Assembly (NCBI GenBank): GCA_020137815.1
Contig: CM035350.1
Coordinates: 3,051,037-3,115,036 of the forward strand
Length of the DNA: 64,000 bases
From: Hormiphora californensis
Taxonomy: Eukaryota > Ctenophora > Tentaculata > Cydippida > Pleurobrachiidae
Reading direction: 5' to 3'
The notes beneath the pieces were generated by a model, which was not told where the DNA came from, made no database searches, and worked only from the letters and a program-made list of their open reading frames with translations. Below are positions 42,566-56,386 of this stretch, piece by piece. The translations under genes and the position numbers were made by a program. Each line of letters starts with the position of its first letter. The first letter of the stretch is position 1.

Positions 42566-45500
42566 ATGGTAACGGAGGGAAAGATAACCCAACTGAGGGT
42601 GGACCTCCTTGCTGGCAAGAAAGATGCCTCCAAGGAATTCTGGGCTCTTGCTACTAGGTATATAATGAATCAACAAGCAATCATTACACTATAGTCCTTC
42701 ACATTATAGACTACTTTTCTAACAGTCCATCTCTGATCCCACAGGATAGCCAGTCAAGAAAGCAGTATGCGGACAGCCCTGGCTAAAACATTTGCCAGTC
42801 GTCAGATTGATGAACCCTTGGAGAGAGATCTGAGAGGGAAGGGGAATACAGAGCTGCAGTGTGCTGCAGTCCTAGCTGTTGGATATTGTTTTGCTCGGCC
42901 AATCCTAGCACGGTAAGTTATGATGGTCTCACAAAAGACTAATGACTATCCTCTCCCCTCCGCGTGACAAGTTAGTTAGATATAAAGTACAGTACTAGAA
43001 TTGGTCTCTTAACAACCCTCCTGCTGCAGTGAGTTGAAAGTGGCAGCACTGGTTGACACGATATCCACGCTACCTGGCAACAGCTCCTTTAACCGGGGGC
43101 TCAGTATCAAGTGTCTGTGGGCCCTGGCGAACATGAAGCCCACAGAGATCTCCAAGACAAAGTGGCCTGGTGCATCGTCCAAGCTAATCAGTGATGTCCT
43201 CTCTAAGAAGAAGCTGAAGGAAGATGCAGCTGTGCAGAAAGAGAGTCTTAGACTGGTTGAGAAGTTGCTGTCAGTGTCACCTGGAGTGGCCTGTCAGGGG
43301 GAGTATCTGTCTGTCTGGTTACCCTGTGTATTACAGCAGGCTATCTGCACTGTCCAAGCGGTAAGAGACCAATACATACCTTTAGGCTTTACCAAATTGG
43401 TAATACCAAAACCTGATCATTGTTGTGGGCTTGTTGTGCAGGAGAGTATTAACACTAGTTAACTACTGAAGTTTTGTAACTAAAAGAACTAATTCACAGA
43501 TACGTGATAGAACGTTGGCAATGTTGAAATCCCACTCTGTTACCATCGTTAACACGGCATCAGATACCAGCTCGGTAGTGGCTGGTAAAATATTCAACTC
43601 AAAGAATAGCAAGGTAAGACCATCTAGAGCCATAACCCCCAGCTACCAGGGGACAATAACCCATTCCATCAATATTTAGTTAAGTTTTGATAAATTAAAT
43701 TGTCTCCATCAGTCTAGTACGTATTTGAAAGATATGATAAAGTTGGTCTCAGACGGGAAACAGAGCGTGTACGTCATCGATTTGTGGGAGTGTTTGTTAC
43801 AACTTTCTGTTAAGGTACTGTATTCTTATTCTTGTTACATTCTAAATCAGAAATATTAATGCCTGTCTTGGTTGAACCCTCGGACCCCCCTCTGGTTGTA
43901 TTGTTGTATCTTGTTGTATCTTGACAGTACTGCTGCCTTGGGTTGTCCTTCCTGTTCCTCGTTTATATACCCCCTTTCTCCACAGCATTATATAGTGGGT
44001 CAGCCGGCCCTAATGAACGACCTGTTCTCTGTACCAGACTACTACCTGAAACACCTGACAGATGAGGATAGTAGAGAGTGCCTCTTTAGTGCGTGGAGCA
44101 GGGCTGCTCAAACATTCAGGTAACAATTGCACTTCTCCAATTGTTTGACAACTGCAAACATGCAACCCTTATCTTGTGCTGAAACAGTTGATGAGACAGT
44201 TGGAAAGAGATAAAATTATGAGTTAAGCGGGACCAAAACATGTCACAACAGAGTATTCAAAATGAAAAACATGAGAAACTGCAAATGTATGAACTCTCAT
44301 TTTATTGAGAACTTTATCATTTATGGTAAAGAAATGCCTTCACTTCCTTCCTTTTATAATCCTGAATGCTAAAAACTCTCCCTACAGGACAGAGGATGAT
44401 GAGTTCTTCAGTTCAACTGCTCGTCTAAAGTTATTCCTGACACCCTTCACCACAATCCGAGAGTGCAAGGAGAGTACAACCCTTAAGTTGGTACACTGCT
44501 GGTGGAAGGTATTTGTTACGATCGGACCCTCGCCTACAACACTCATAAAGGTACAACAACAATATTATAGTTGAACACAGCTCATGTCCCATTTTCGATT
44601 TTAAGTACATATTTTAAGAACTTGTTGTTCTTAAAGTCATTGTCCTTTATAAACTATACCCCACAGGTTGCGGAGCCCTGCCTTCAAAGGTGTTTCAAAG
44701 TTTCCGCTATGGACTCTGTCGTAGAGGCTGGGGCTGCCATGTTGAATCTGTTATTAGATTACAAACTGCCGTCCAACCTAAATCTGGCGCCATTGCTATC
44801 CCCCTCTCCATTGAACTTAGATAATTCAATCCATTTAGCACTCATCTGCTCCTCCCTGTCACGACTTATCGAGTATGTTGCTTAGCTAGTTTATTATTGT
44901 ATACTAATCTATACTTGAGTATTGCTGTGTTGTCCCATAATTATTCTCTTGATTGTATAGATTATCAAACATAACCCACATTTCAGAACGTCCCCCAAGT
45001 GTTTTGGTTTGTTAGTTTCAGTGTGGAGTACCCTGTGTGACTGTGGCCGAGTGGAACAACATACATTCCTGGACATGTTACCAGATATATCCCGATCCCT
45101 CCCACCCAGGAACACCCTGGTAGGTTGACAGCTGTTCCTTCCAAATAAAAGACACCCCATATACATGTAGTAACACACACCGTCCCTAACAACAGAGTCT
45201 CCTGGAGATACTAAGTGAAAGTAAGGTGATACGGCCCGCTGGGCAGGTGTGTATCTCCCAGTATTTACTGCGGTGTTGTGGAGACGACGAGAAGTTAGCT
45301 GTGGGTAAAGTGTCTGCCCTTCTGAACAGACTCCTCACAACTACTGACTCCCTTGCTCTCCCCGTTGTGGCTGCATTGGTGGAGGAGGAAATGAGCAAGT
45401 AAGGGGCCGTTCTGTAATCGGGTCTGATTACTGATTAGGCCACAGTAGGGGTTGTTGTATTTCGCTGCTGAATTAGTGCAGATAATAGATATAATGTTAA

Positions 45501-46379
45501 CCTGTGTGATTGTTCCAGGCACTCCCATGTGAGATCAGGTCTATGGAGTAGCCTTGTCACCTTCCTAGTCGACTACACGGGTAGGGGAGGTGACCTAAAC
45601 GAGGGGAGGGCCATGGAACCAGACTACAAAACTACACACACCCTCCTTGTCATATCCTTTACTCTGTTTAGCAAGACAACGGATTTTAAACAGGTAAATA
45701 GTCCAGGGAGAACATGTATCTGAAACATGTGTGTTATCATATTGTGTTATCATGTGTTTGTTTGTTTTGTTTGTGATTGCTGCGTCTGGAGGATGACCTG
45801 CCCGAAAGTAGTAGAGGCCGTACCGAACACGCTTATTAGGCGCCCCGGCACGTCAACCACTCCGCCGTAGCAAGGCCACCCACCAATCAGTTTATGCAGA
45901 GCATGTTACTTCGGACGCTCCAGGAAGACCGTGATCAACCACTGGCGACACCGAGCGGCGAGAGCCGCACGGCCTCGACAGGGGTATCCCACTACTCCTG
46001 GCCTAAATCAAATTCTAAAGTTTATGTTGAGCTGGATCAGGTAACGTTTTGCCTTTGAGAGATTCTTGAGTTTGGTTTGGTCTGGAACAAGGTAACGTTT
46101 TGCCTTGTCATGTGTTATCATGTGTGGATATAATTATTGTGATATATCTGATATTATCTAACGAGAGAGATCAGTCTAAAGAGAGATACTATCTGCAGGT
46201 GGGAAGGCTGTGTGAGCTGTGGGGAAGAATGCTGGCAGTGTACTCAGAACAGACTGCATCTCCCCCTCTTATTGATACGATAGCTAGGCATCTACTGGAA
46301 AGTGATCTAATCGATTGGATGCACCTTCCTGCCCTCTTGACCACTACCAAGGTTTGTGCTCTCTCTCTCTCTCTGTCTC

Positions 46380-46459
<80 letters not shown>

Positions 46460-49400
46460 CTTTCGCAAAATTAGGAGACATTTTACGCCATTGCAGTGCA
46501 CAAATTCCGTTTTAAATTGTTTCATCATATTTTATGAGACCAGGGAAATTATTCCAAGAAATCAATTTAAATAAAAGGGCCATGGCGCTCTCCTGCTAAA
46601 TCCCTCAGTACCTTGTCAGGCACTGACTGTTATACATGTCCCCTCAGCTGCTAGTAGAGGAGGTAAAGCCCCAGCAGTTATCTATCCTACCGAGACAGCC
46701 ATCATCTACATTACATCTCTTCCTGAAAGCAGTCCACCTGACAGCCATTCAGCGAGACAGTACTGGTAATTGTCAATTGCCCTATTAGTTCTAGAACTAT
46801 TATTGTTAATTACTTCTTGATTAATTATAATTCCAACATCTAACATCTACAATCCACCCACTAACTCAGCTACCTAACCACTGTAACCTAATTTACAGGG
46901 GTCACCTCGGGAGCAGTATCACTCAGTATGGAGCTGTGTAGCAGTGCCTGGCAGGTCCTGACTCCCTCCAACCTACCCTCCACACTCACCTCCCTCTCCC
47001 CTGACTTCCTTTCCCTCGTTGGATACGATAAACATTACCCGGCACAACTCCAGAAAACCGTCCATAACTCCTACCTCCAACTACTGACTAGGTACCATCC
47101 CGTTTGTTGCCTTGCTCGATCCAGTTTTTCCGCACGGGAAACAAATTTAAAGGAGGGTTAGAACATAATTACAACTCGTTTGTTAATTTCTGTAACATGT
47201 TATAAAATCCCCCACCTTTTAACTCGCCCCATTCTGTAGGGTGGAGAAGCTGGTGACATTCTACCAGGCTACTACCCTGACCTGCCTAGAAGGGTACCTG
47301 ATATACGGTCTAACTCATCACAAGAAACAAATCAGGACTGCTACGGCCACATTCTGGAATAGAACATTTGGGGTGAAATATGACGGGACGTTCTCTGACA
47401 AACTAAGGTATGTTGATTCACATGCATCACACATGTGTCCAGTGTTTATAAAAACATTCCCCAACTATATAACCCTCTTTCTCTCAGTGCGGTGTTATCT
47501 AGTGAGGCTAAGAGAAGTGCCCTGACCGTCCCTGATTCAGTATCATTAACAGTCCCGGACTCCCAGCACAGTACCACTGCCCAGATGGGGGGAGGATCTG
47601 GGGACTCCACTGGACCCCCTGATGTGACCGTGAAGGGTAGCTTCATGGGGAAACACAATAAGAAGGAGGCACCATCTCGGGTAGGCGCCGTGACACGCTT
47701 ACAGTGGGAGTGATCTGGCGCGCGGGAATTCTCCCAAAGGGGACGCGCGCACCGCGGCAAATTCAGCCTGGCCCTGAGAAATGGAGTGACAAGCAAAATA
47801 TGACAAAACAGTAATCCAATCATAATATTTTAGGTGACTAGGGCATCCATGAAGAGGGACCCTTCAGAGTTGTCACAGGAATGTGTCTACATTTCAAACA
47901 GTCCAAAAAAAGGAAAGGTACTCACCAAACATCAGAAGGAAAAGTTCAATGAACAAAAGTAAGTCTTATCAAAGTTGCTATGTTTTTTAAGAATTTAACC
48001 CCAACATTGCAATGGTTTTTAAGAGTTTAATCCCTCGTCCCTCTACCCAGATTGGAAAGAAACGTGCCAGTGATGTACAACAGTCTAGATCTGAACTCTC
48101 AAGAGCCGATAATTCTCGACATAAACTCCCAGTCTCAACAATTCTCTCCCGAGAAGAAAGTTGACAGCACTCCAGCAGAGCCCCTTACTGTGGAGAAAGA
48201 GAACAATCCGAGGAAGTTATTATTCCTGTCTACAAATAATGACAGCCCATCCATAATCGGGAAATCTGCTCTCAAGGCTCTCTATACCAGCCCTGAAACT
48301 CCTGTTATAGAGTCGTTACCTGTTATAGAGTTTCCACCGGTTAGTTGAACTGTACTACTGCAGTACTTAATTAGTTCCACTTATTTCAAGTGATTTCCCA
48401 GCCCAAAGTTGCTAATCCTTACTAACACTCCCATGCCCTGTAGGAAGCGTCAGACGAGGATATACTACCTTCTATCATGACGAACCCCCTTGGCCAGGAG
48501 GAATCACCCCTCACTCCCCCTACTGCAGTCCCTGCTTCCATGCCAATGACCCCCTCAGGCGGGGCAGGTGTCATCAAGTCCCTGTTCCAGACTATTGGGG
48601 GTCTCGTTGGGTTCTCTTCTAGTCAGGGAGATACTACCAACTCTACAGTATCTACCACCCTGACCACTGATACGAGTCTGGATAGCAGCCAGCAATCTCC
48701 TCCTCTAGACCAAGTCACACCACTACCTCGAATAGATCCAGTGCCGCACCTCCCTCCAATTGATCCTGTACCACCCTTACAGCCCATGGTTGTTCCTGAT
48801 ACTCTAGAGATCACTGATCTTGTAAAGGACTCCCTTGACGATACGAAGGAGACACCTGCTGAAGAGGAGGAAGAGTTCCCCAGTCAGACAGATGCCCTCA
48901 GTTCTAGACGTTCCGCCCGGCGTCTCACTAAGCGAACCAGTTCCAAGGGTAGCCAGGGAGACTCGCCGGTGAGGAAGAGTGAGAGACACAGACGGTCATC
49001 ACAGAAGTTGTGCAGTGGGGAGTTTGTTAATGTTGGAATGCCTCAGTCGCTCAGACCGGAGGCGAGTTCACTGAAACCGATATCTGAAAAGAGTCCCGTG
49101 AAGATTAATGTGAATAAGGTGGAGAAGAATGTGGTGTTTGGTAGTGGGTATAGAACCTTCAAGAAACAGTCAGATCAGTTGAAAGTCCCGAGAAAGACTG
49201 ATCCTGTTGGAAAACCTGTCTTCCCCGAAATACGGTTTAGCAGGACGAATAGCGACTTGAAAGACGCTTCAGAGGAAACCCCTGACACTGCAATAACGTC
49301 TATTCCTGAATCCCAACAGTTTCACAATATCACAATACCAGATACCCAGCCCGATACACCACCCGATATTCCTTCCACTACCAAAGGAATACCAGAAGAA

Positions 49401-52400
49401 CAGCGGGTACCTGATAGTTTACCTATACCCGAAATAGTCGCTGCTCCAGTACAAAAGATACCCGACAGCTTACCACCATCGGACGAGCCTGAGACAAAGG
49501 TTATCCCTGATACGCTGGAGCGTTCAGCAGAGGAAACTATCATCCCTGACTCCCTGCACAAACCAGATCTGGACAGTTGTAGTCAGGACAGCACGGACAG
49601 TTTCAAGAGCAGCAGTCAGCAGAAGACACCCAAGAGGACCTACTCCAAGAGAGCCAGGACACCCTCCCAAAAGAAGGAGACTAGTGTCAGTAAGGTGAAG
49701 GGTAAGAGGGGTGCCAAGGTACCCTCCACTCCTCCTGACTCTAAATCCCTCATTACATCCTACCTCTCCCCCAAGATACCCCCCAAGCTGGTTACAATGG
49801 TGCCTGACTCCCTGGCTGCGGAAACACTGACCCAGTCACCCAAACTAGACAACTCCGTCGTGCCTGAGTGAGCCTCCTAAACAAGATGACACTATTGTTG
49901 AAGATATCTCTTTTACAGCTGTGAAAACTTCAACCCAGGAGGCTGAATCACCTCCCCCGACCGCTCCTGGATCGGTCATCCTGTCCCAAACAACACCGGA
50001 AACAAAACCCTCTCAACCAGTTCCTGATATTGTGCCATCTCAATCAGCTACTGATACTGCACCATCCCAGGCCGAAACTTTAGTTTCTGCCCCTGCTACT
50101 GGACTGTCCCCAAACTCGGTAGAAACTGTATCATCACAAAATGAAACATTCATTCCTGGCCCGGAAACTGCCCCATCTCAGAATGAAAGTGTTGTTGCTG
50201 CCCCAGCGACTGTCTTGTCTCAGAATGAAAGTGTTGTTGCTGCCCCAGCTACTGTATCGTCTCAACCTGAAAGTGTTGTTGCTGCCCCAGCTACTGTCTC
50301 GTCTCAACCTGAAAGTGTTGTTGCTGCCCCAGCTACTGTCTCGTCTCAGAATGAAAGTGTTGTTGCTGCCCCAGCGACTGTCACGTCTCAACCTGAAAGT
50401 GTTGTTGCTGCCCCAGCTACTGTCTCGTCTCAGAATGAAAGTGTTGTTCCTGCCCCTTCTCATAACGAAACTATTGTGCCAGAAAAATCCGAGGAGACAC
50501 CACAGCTCATACCAACTGAGACCACCTCCACTGAAGAGACCCAGAAAACAGAGTCCCTGCCCTCTCTGCCTCTCACCCAACCCAAGAAGAAAGGACCAGG
50601 CCGACCTCGTAAGGACAACTCAGCGGTGAAAAGAAAGCCAGAACGGCTGCCTGGATCTAGGAAATCCATCAGGATTACTCGCCAGAACTCTGACTTGACG
50701 GATGATATGACCCCTTCCCAGCTGGATGAGAGCAGCCCTCTATCGCAGGTGATTGAGCTGCCTCCACCCAGCCAGGACACATCCCCTGAGAGAATCTCGA
50801 TAGCTGAAAAGACATCTGCACAAAATCAAACCACTGTCATGGTAGTATCTAGTGGCGATGCTACTCAGAACAGTTCTGTAACATCTGTTGAAACATTTGG
50901 TAAACCCGTTCTCAACCCGGTCTCTGTACCAGATACGATATCCCACACTCCGGAATTAGGATTGGATACCTTGGAAGTACCCTCAACTCCGCTTGAGGAA
51001 CCCTCAACTCTCCTTGAGGAACCCTCAACCCCCCTTGATGTACCACGGCCAAGTCTAGAGAAAATGGAGAATGTTCAAACTATGGAGGTGGATCATTCTG
51101 ATAAATTAGCGTCTCTTGAAAAAGAGTCTCTTAATAAAGAGTCCCTGTCTCTGGAGGTGTTGCCCACTTCAGAGTGTGATTCTCTAGAGATAACCGCCGT
51201 GGTGAAGCCCCAGACTATTGTGATTGAGGACACCCAGCAGGACACCCAGCAGCCAGAGAGTCTCGTGCTGCTAAATGCCACAGACAGTCCTCTAACATCG
51301 GGTAAACGGCGGTTTAAACCTGACATGATAGTGATTGGAGCTATAACTCCCCCTAAGACCCTGTCCCTAGAGCTCGATCCGGCCACCCCTACTACACCCC
51401 TTCGAACACCAACATCTGGGATTCTAAAACCGACCAACTCAGCATCCCCAGCTCACAGCCGTCGTGTCACTTTTGGACCTCTACCAGGTATAGATTCAAT
51501 TTGATGTGTACTTCATGGCTGATTTCCATTCAAACCCCCCAGTAAGATTGTGACAGTGTCAGGCGAGTTCAGTAAGATTAACACCCCCTCCCCCTTAGAA
51601 CCACACCGGAACCCCAATAACCCCAACTCACTTCTCTAAAATTAACTCCCCTCTCCTCAGAACCACACCGGAACCCCAATGGGCAATGACCCCAACCCAC
51701 CTCTCTAATATTAACTCCCCCCCCCCCTCGGAACCACACCGGAACCCCAATGACCCCAACTCACCTCTCTAATATTAACACCCGTCTCCTCAGAACCACA
51801 CCGGAACCCCAATGACCCCAACTCACCTCTGACACCCAAACGGTACAAGTACAGGAAATCACCTGCTGCAAACAAGCGATTTGTATCCCGTATAGAAATT
51901 ACTGTCCCTACAGATGTTACCTCCCGTAAGTTGCTTGTTAGAGAGGGTCAACCTACGCAATATATATTCCTTGGTCTAAACAATTTGACAGTGTAAAATG
52001 TTTTTATTGCCTCCTCTATTTCAACTGTATGTTACCCCATCCAGAAGCGATATACCCAGAGCTGGCTAACTGTACGGCGCCTGCTAATGATCTCATTAAG
52101 AACCTGTGTATCGGATTCACAATGTCTCAGCGGAACCTGAACGTTGCCAAAGTCCTCTCTACCATAACTACAGTGGGAGATCTGGCTAGACTGAGCCCCG
52201 CCCAGGTAATACATCGTCCCGCCTGTCATGCCCTCCATTGAACATGAATTGTGACCGATTAGCGCTATAATTTTCACCAGTCCCTAATACATCTCACCCC
52301 CATTCTCTCCATCCCTCAGCTGGAGGAATTACCGTTTATACCCCCGAAACATACGCAACTACGGAGGCAACTACGGAGGTTCGATGCCGCCCAATCTCCC

Positions 52401-53657
52401 ATGTCAGTCAAATCCTTCCTGGCTGGGAGCAAGTTACAGCAGCTTCTCGACCAACAAAAGGGTGCAGATGTCGAGAAGGAAAAGGTGGGGTCAGCTGCAG
52501 TTGAGACGGACATTGATAAGATAGCAGAGGTTGATCAAAGGGAGAAGAAGAAGAGTGGGGAGAAAGATAGGAAGGAGAGGAAGGTGTCTGCGATGGAAAG
52601 AAGAGGGAAGATCATGTTAGAACTAGCGCAGATAGCCGCACAATCTGGGAACAAGAGGGTGAAGCTGTCCAGTGAAATAGAATACGAGGCAGGCACTGCT
52701 GCTGAGAGCACAGTATCTCCTGTTGAAGCAGTAGATAAGGAAGCAAATATTGAGGCAACAGGTAATTCAGGCGAGGTTACTACAATTGCACCCGCGGTGA
52801 GCAGTGAGGTATCAACTCTATCAAGAGAGGAACCAGTTGTAGACAAGGTAACCCCAGAAGAAGTTCCTGAAACAGAAAAGGAACCGATCATGCCTGCTGA
52901 AACTAAGGAAGAAGCACCTATTGAAGAGATGGTATGTGAAGAGGATAGTGTTGTGTTGTCAGAAGAAAGGAAGGAGACACCATCTGAGAATGAACCTTGC
53001 GATGTTCAAGATAATACTAAAGTAGCAGGTGAAGAGGAGGAGACAGAACCAGTGCAGGAGGAGATGGGAGACAAAGCTGTAATGGAAGAAGAGGAAGAAG
53101 AGGAGGAAATGGACCAGTATGATGATGAGGATAAGGAGAATATTGAACCCCCAAGTCCTCCTCCAGAGGATACCTCACCAACTAAAGAGGCTACCTCACC
53201 AACCAAAGAGGCTACCTCACCAACTAAAGAGGCTACCTCACCAACCAAAGTTCTCCAACCGGAGCTGTCCTCACAAGAAGAAGATCTCTTTGGATTGGAC
53301 ACTAAACAGTACCAGTCATCCTCCCAGGAGGAGGATTCATCTTCTCAGGATGAGAGATCGAACTCCCCTGCTGCTGAGGTGCTGCAGGAAGAGGGGAAAC
53401 AAGAGGGGACTACGGACTTTATACACGAGGATGCCCTTGTGGACTATCCGCTGACTCAGAACAAGACTTTGGTGGAGTATCCGCCCACTCAGGAGCAGAG
53501 TGCTCTAGACACCCGGTTTAGTGAGTTAGAGGGATTATTCAGGGGGCTACAGGGGGAAATTAGTGAACTGGGAACCCCCGAGGAAAGGAGAACCGCTCAC
53601 CTTAAGTTATGTAACATTATTTTTAGTCAGATGCATCCTAGTAATTTTGATGTGTAA
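42566..53657 (+). CDS. RIF1: RIF1 orthologue
   Basis: Exons: 42566-42657, 42745-42912, 43030-43360, 43500-43613, 43713-43814, 43986-44119, 44388-44550, 44667-44872, 44987-45119, 45196-45398, 45519-45693, 46199-46351, 46648-46765, 46899-47091, 47240-47407, 47488-47680, 47834-47958, 48051-48339, 48444-51487, 51794-51925, 52045-52205, 52320-53657. About 2,580 aa (human about 2,470). The N-terminal half is helical, HEAT-like, with RLKLFLTPFTTIREC and LVHCWWKVFVTIG as in RIF1. The disordered middle is rich in PDS/SQ. Near its end lies the PP1-docking pair GILKP plus RRVTF. The C-terminal module (YPELANCTAPANDLI, TVGDLARLSP) matches the human DNA-binding end. RIF1 controls replication timing through PP1 and protects DNA ends. 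One surplus T at 49869 breaks the frame. A KEN tripeptide lies at about 53130. Confidence 0.93.
45782..46016 (-). mobile_element. Possible tRNA-derived SINE in RIF1 intron
   Basis: A GC-rich block stands out from AT-rich intron on both sides. On the minus strand it contains GGCGGAGTGGTTGACGTGCC, close to a leucine/serine-type tRNA A box, and a B-box-like GTGTTCGGTACGGCC about 35 nt later. No coding frame. It is assigned on promoter-like motifs only. Confidence 0.4.
46359..46456. repeat. (TC)n microsatellite in RIF1 intron
   Basis: It starts just 8 nt after the donor of the exon ending at 46351. Confidence 0.95.
47105..47168. repeat. Short dispersed repeat, copy 3
   Basis: TTGCCTTGCTCGAT at the start and TTAAAGGAGGGTTAGAACAT at the end match the copy at 32507-32574. 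It lies in a RIF1 intron. Confidence 0.75.
50180..50460 (+). repeat. 42-bp coding minisatellite in RIF1 (SVVAAPATVxSQ)
   Basis: About seven 14-residue units, NESVVAAPATVLSQ with N/P variants, lie in the disordered part of RIF1. Each carries an SQ dipeptide, a potential ATM/ATR site. Confidence 0.9.
51596..51835 (+). repeat. Tandem copies of a RIF1 intron-exon junction
   Basis: Four ~64-bp units begin AACCACACCGGAACCCCAAT. The last (51794) is the start of the real exon; the earlier ones (51600, 51661, 51731) lie in the preceding intron. Units 1, 2 and 4 keep AG before AACC; unit 3 has CGG. Splicing into unit 1 or 2 would meet in-frame stops (CTCTAA and CAATGA). Confidence 0.88.
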
Positions 53658-53962
53658 GTAATACTATTATCTATTTTTTAGTAAATACACGGCGTATAAT
53701 TAGCACAAGCTACAATTAACTGTTTTTACATTTTGTTTATTTCTATTCTTAAGTTATTGATATAGCCATTCAAATGTATTTTTATTCGCCAGACACACGC
53801 CAATTTCGGGTTGAATTTACTAGCATTTAGTAGAGTGAATGGGTTGTTCGAATCTCACTTATAATATTACTTGAATAACAACTGTGTATCTCTTTCTATC
53901 TCTGATCTCTCCCTCTCTCTCTCCCTGATTTAACAAAATTAGCCACTGTCCTGTCTTTTTAG

Positions 53963-54059
53963 CTGTAGAATGAACCAACCAAGATGGTGGTCCAGAGAAG
54001 GATTCCCACTGGATAACGAGAAGGAGAAGGAGCGAATGATCAGGTATTTACCATACTAA
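53963..54059 (+). CDS. RIF1: Candidate alternative last exon of RIF1
   Basis: The stop at 53655-53657 lies inside a good donor (GTAAGT at 53654). Splicing to the acceptor TCTTTTTAG (53962) stays in phase and would add CRMNQPRWWSREGFPLDNEK and a short basic tail ending at TAA 54059. Vertebrate RIF1 also ends in a short W/R-containing tail, so this may be the true C terminus. Confidence 0.45.
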
Positions 54060-54599
54060 TTACAACTATCTCCCTGTCTTTCTGTCTCTCTCACTCTCTC
54101 TGTCTCTCTCTCTCTCTCTTTCTTTCTCTCTTTCTTTCTCGCTGACTATCTCTCTCAATACCCCACTCTTTAGTCTACTTTCTTTGCAACTTCCCGCATC
54201 AGCCGCAAACACCGGGGGAGCAGCTTGGGAACGCTGTCTGTGTTTCTCTTTTCGAGAAAGGGAGACATTATATTATCATGGATGGGGAGGAAGTGGGCAA
54301 TGTCTATCTAAAGTGAGACATTGTGACATTATGATAGAAGCTAAGAGAGATAGCGTCTATGTGAGACAAACATAAGCTATGTGCAACATGTGTACTGTGT
54401 GTTTAAGGTACATTTTCCCACACTAATCTCCCTAATTCTCTTGCCCCCCTCCCTCACCCACCCACATGCAGTCACATGCTGCAAACCCCTCGTATTTATT
54501 GTTTGGCGAACCAATACCAGCTTGCTGTCTGGGGGTATATGCTGTGTTGATAATTTAGCGCTACAATTTATGCGGAAGAAGTTGATTTTCTAGCTCTAA

Positions 54600-54630
54600 G
54601 TTTTCTCTCTCTCTCTCTCTCTCTCTCTCC
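54600..54630. repeat. (TC)n microsatellite
   Basis: A short CT tract. Confidence 0.9.
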
Positions 54631-54934
54631 CATACTTATTTGTCTTTCTCTCACATTCTGAACTCCACTCCAAGTTTGCCAGTAGTGGCTGAGTGGAATC
54701 GGGCTCGGTGCACATTATCTATATGCTGGTGCACTATGACTAATTAACCCTCCCTCCCTTATTATTTCTCAAATTATCCCTAACTACTGTCTTTCCTGTT
54801 TGAACCTTCTCTCTCCTCCCCCGCCCTAGCAGCAAACAACTCACATACATGCATACTACTCAGTAGCATGTATGCGTATAAAAGTTAAAACTGTGTAGTA
54901 CGGAGCACGGTCTCTCCCACTACCCTCTTCTCTA

Positions 54935-55057
<123 letters not shown>

Positions 55058-55693
55058 TCTACCATCCTTTATGTATTTCTTATTTTGCATTCTTCACTTT
55101 CCTGAGCTACTTTGACCGTCTGTGTGAGGTAGTTTAACCCTAATTGGGGTAAAATGGGAGCTTATTAGGGAGTCGGGAGACATGTCTTCGGTTTCAGGTT
55201 GATTGCTGTTGAAATGTAAATTATGTATTGAGCGTATTGTGAGGTCTGGCAGTGAACGTGTGTGTGAGATATCTCTCATTTCTCCTACAGCACTGTTTCT
55301 TTCATCACTTTAACTGGCACTCTGCTAATGTTACTGTGCCTCTCTCTCCCTCTCTCTCCATGAGAGGGAGGGAGGTTTACAGTTTCACCCAGTGGCCGCG
55401 TGTTGACAGATAACCAGCAACACTCACTCACTGACATCCTTCTCTCCTTGTTCGTTCCCTGTTTTTACTTCGTCAGCTGCTATCCCAGATTGCGTCGATT
55501 TTAAAAATGTAAACTGATCCAGATGGCGGGTAAAGCGACATTTGACATTTTCTAAAATCTCTCTACTCTCTCTCTCCCTGCCTATTTTGTTTGATATCAT
55601 AATTTGTCACCGGTCGTCAGTCTGACCTGAAACACGGAGTCCAGACGGAACAGAGTTACAATAGAACCCATCGTTCTACGTGATTCTGGCTGC

Positions 55694-55838
<145 letters not shown>

Positions 55839-56325
55839 CATCCAGTTAGAATGCCCGGAGGTAAAACGTTATGTTGCTCTAATGGCCCCTAAACTCATGC
55901 TCCTCCCTCTCTCTGTGCTGTATAACATGGTTGGTTACGAAGTTACCCCTTGCCAGCGCGCGCGAAACAGAGTGTGAGGTGTCTTCGATACCAAATAACA
56001 TGGAAGGTTCCTCCCAGTTAATACTACAGCAGCACTTGTACTGTTATACTGTAGTTGTACCGCTACAGTTGTACTACTACTACTGCAAACATGTATGTGT
56101 GGCACTTCACTACCAGCATCTTTGCCCCTCTTTTTCTCTCTGGAAGCGATCTGATTAGACTCTTTTTACTTGGGGCACACTGGCAACATTTGAAGAGTGG
56201 TCATGTGACTAATTTGTCTAGGAGCTCCATGTTTCTTCCCTTTTGTGTGACCCCCCTCTCTCTGTAAATCACTCCACTCTCACTCAGCTTACTAAAGAGC
56301 TCCCTGTCGCCAATCTCTCTTTCTC

Positions 56326-56330
<5 letters not shown>

Positions 56331-56384
<54 letters not shown>
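56331..56384. repeat. (TC)n microsatellite
   Basis: A pure CT run; about 130 bp further on, a (CTATCTTTATCACTCTCT)n trimer lies at 56518-56580. Confidence 0.95.

Positions 56385-56386
<2 letters not shown>

Noticed and set aside
49867-49918. A 50-bp intron in RIF1 (GTGAGC...TTTTACAG)
   Set aside because: Splicing it does not restore the downstream frame, while the sequence itself is open in the downstream frame; a one-base indel explains it better.
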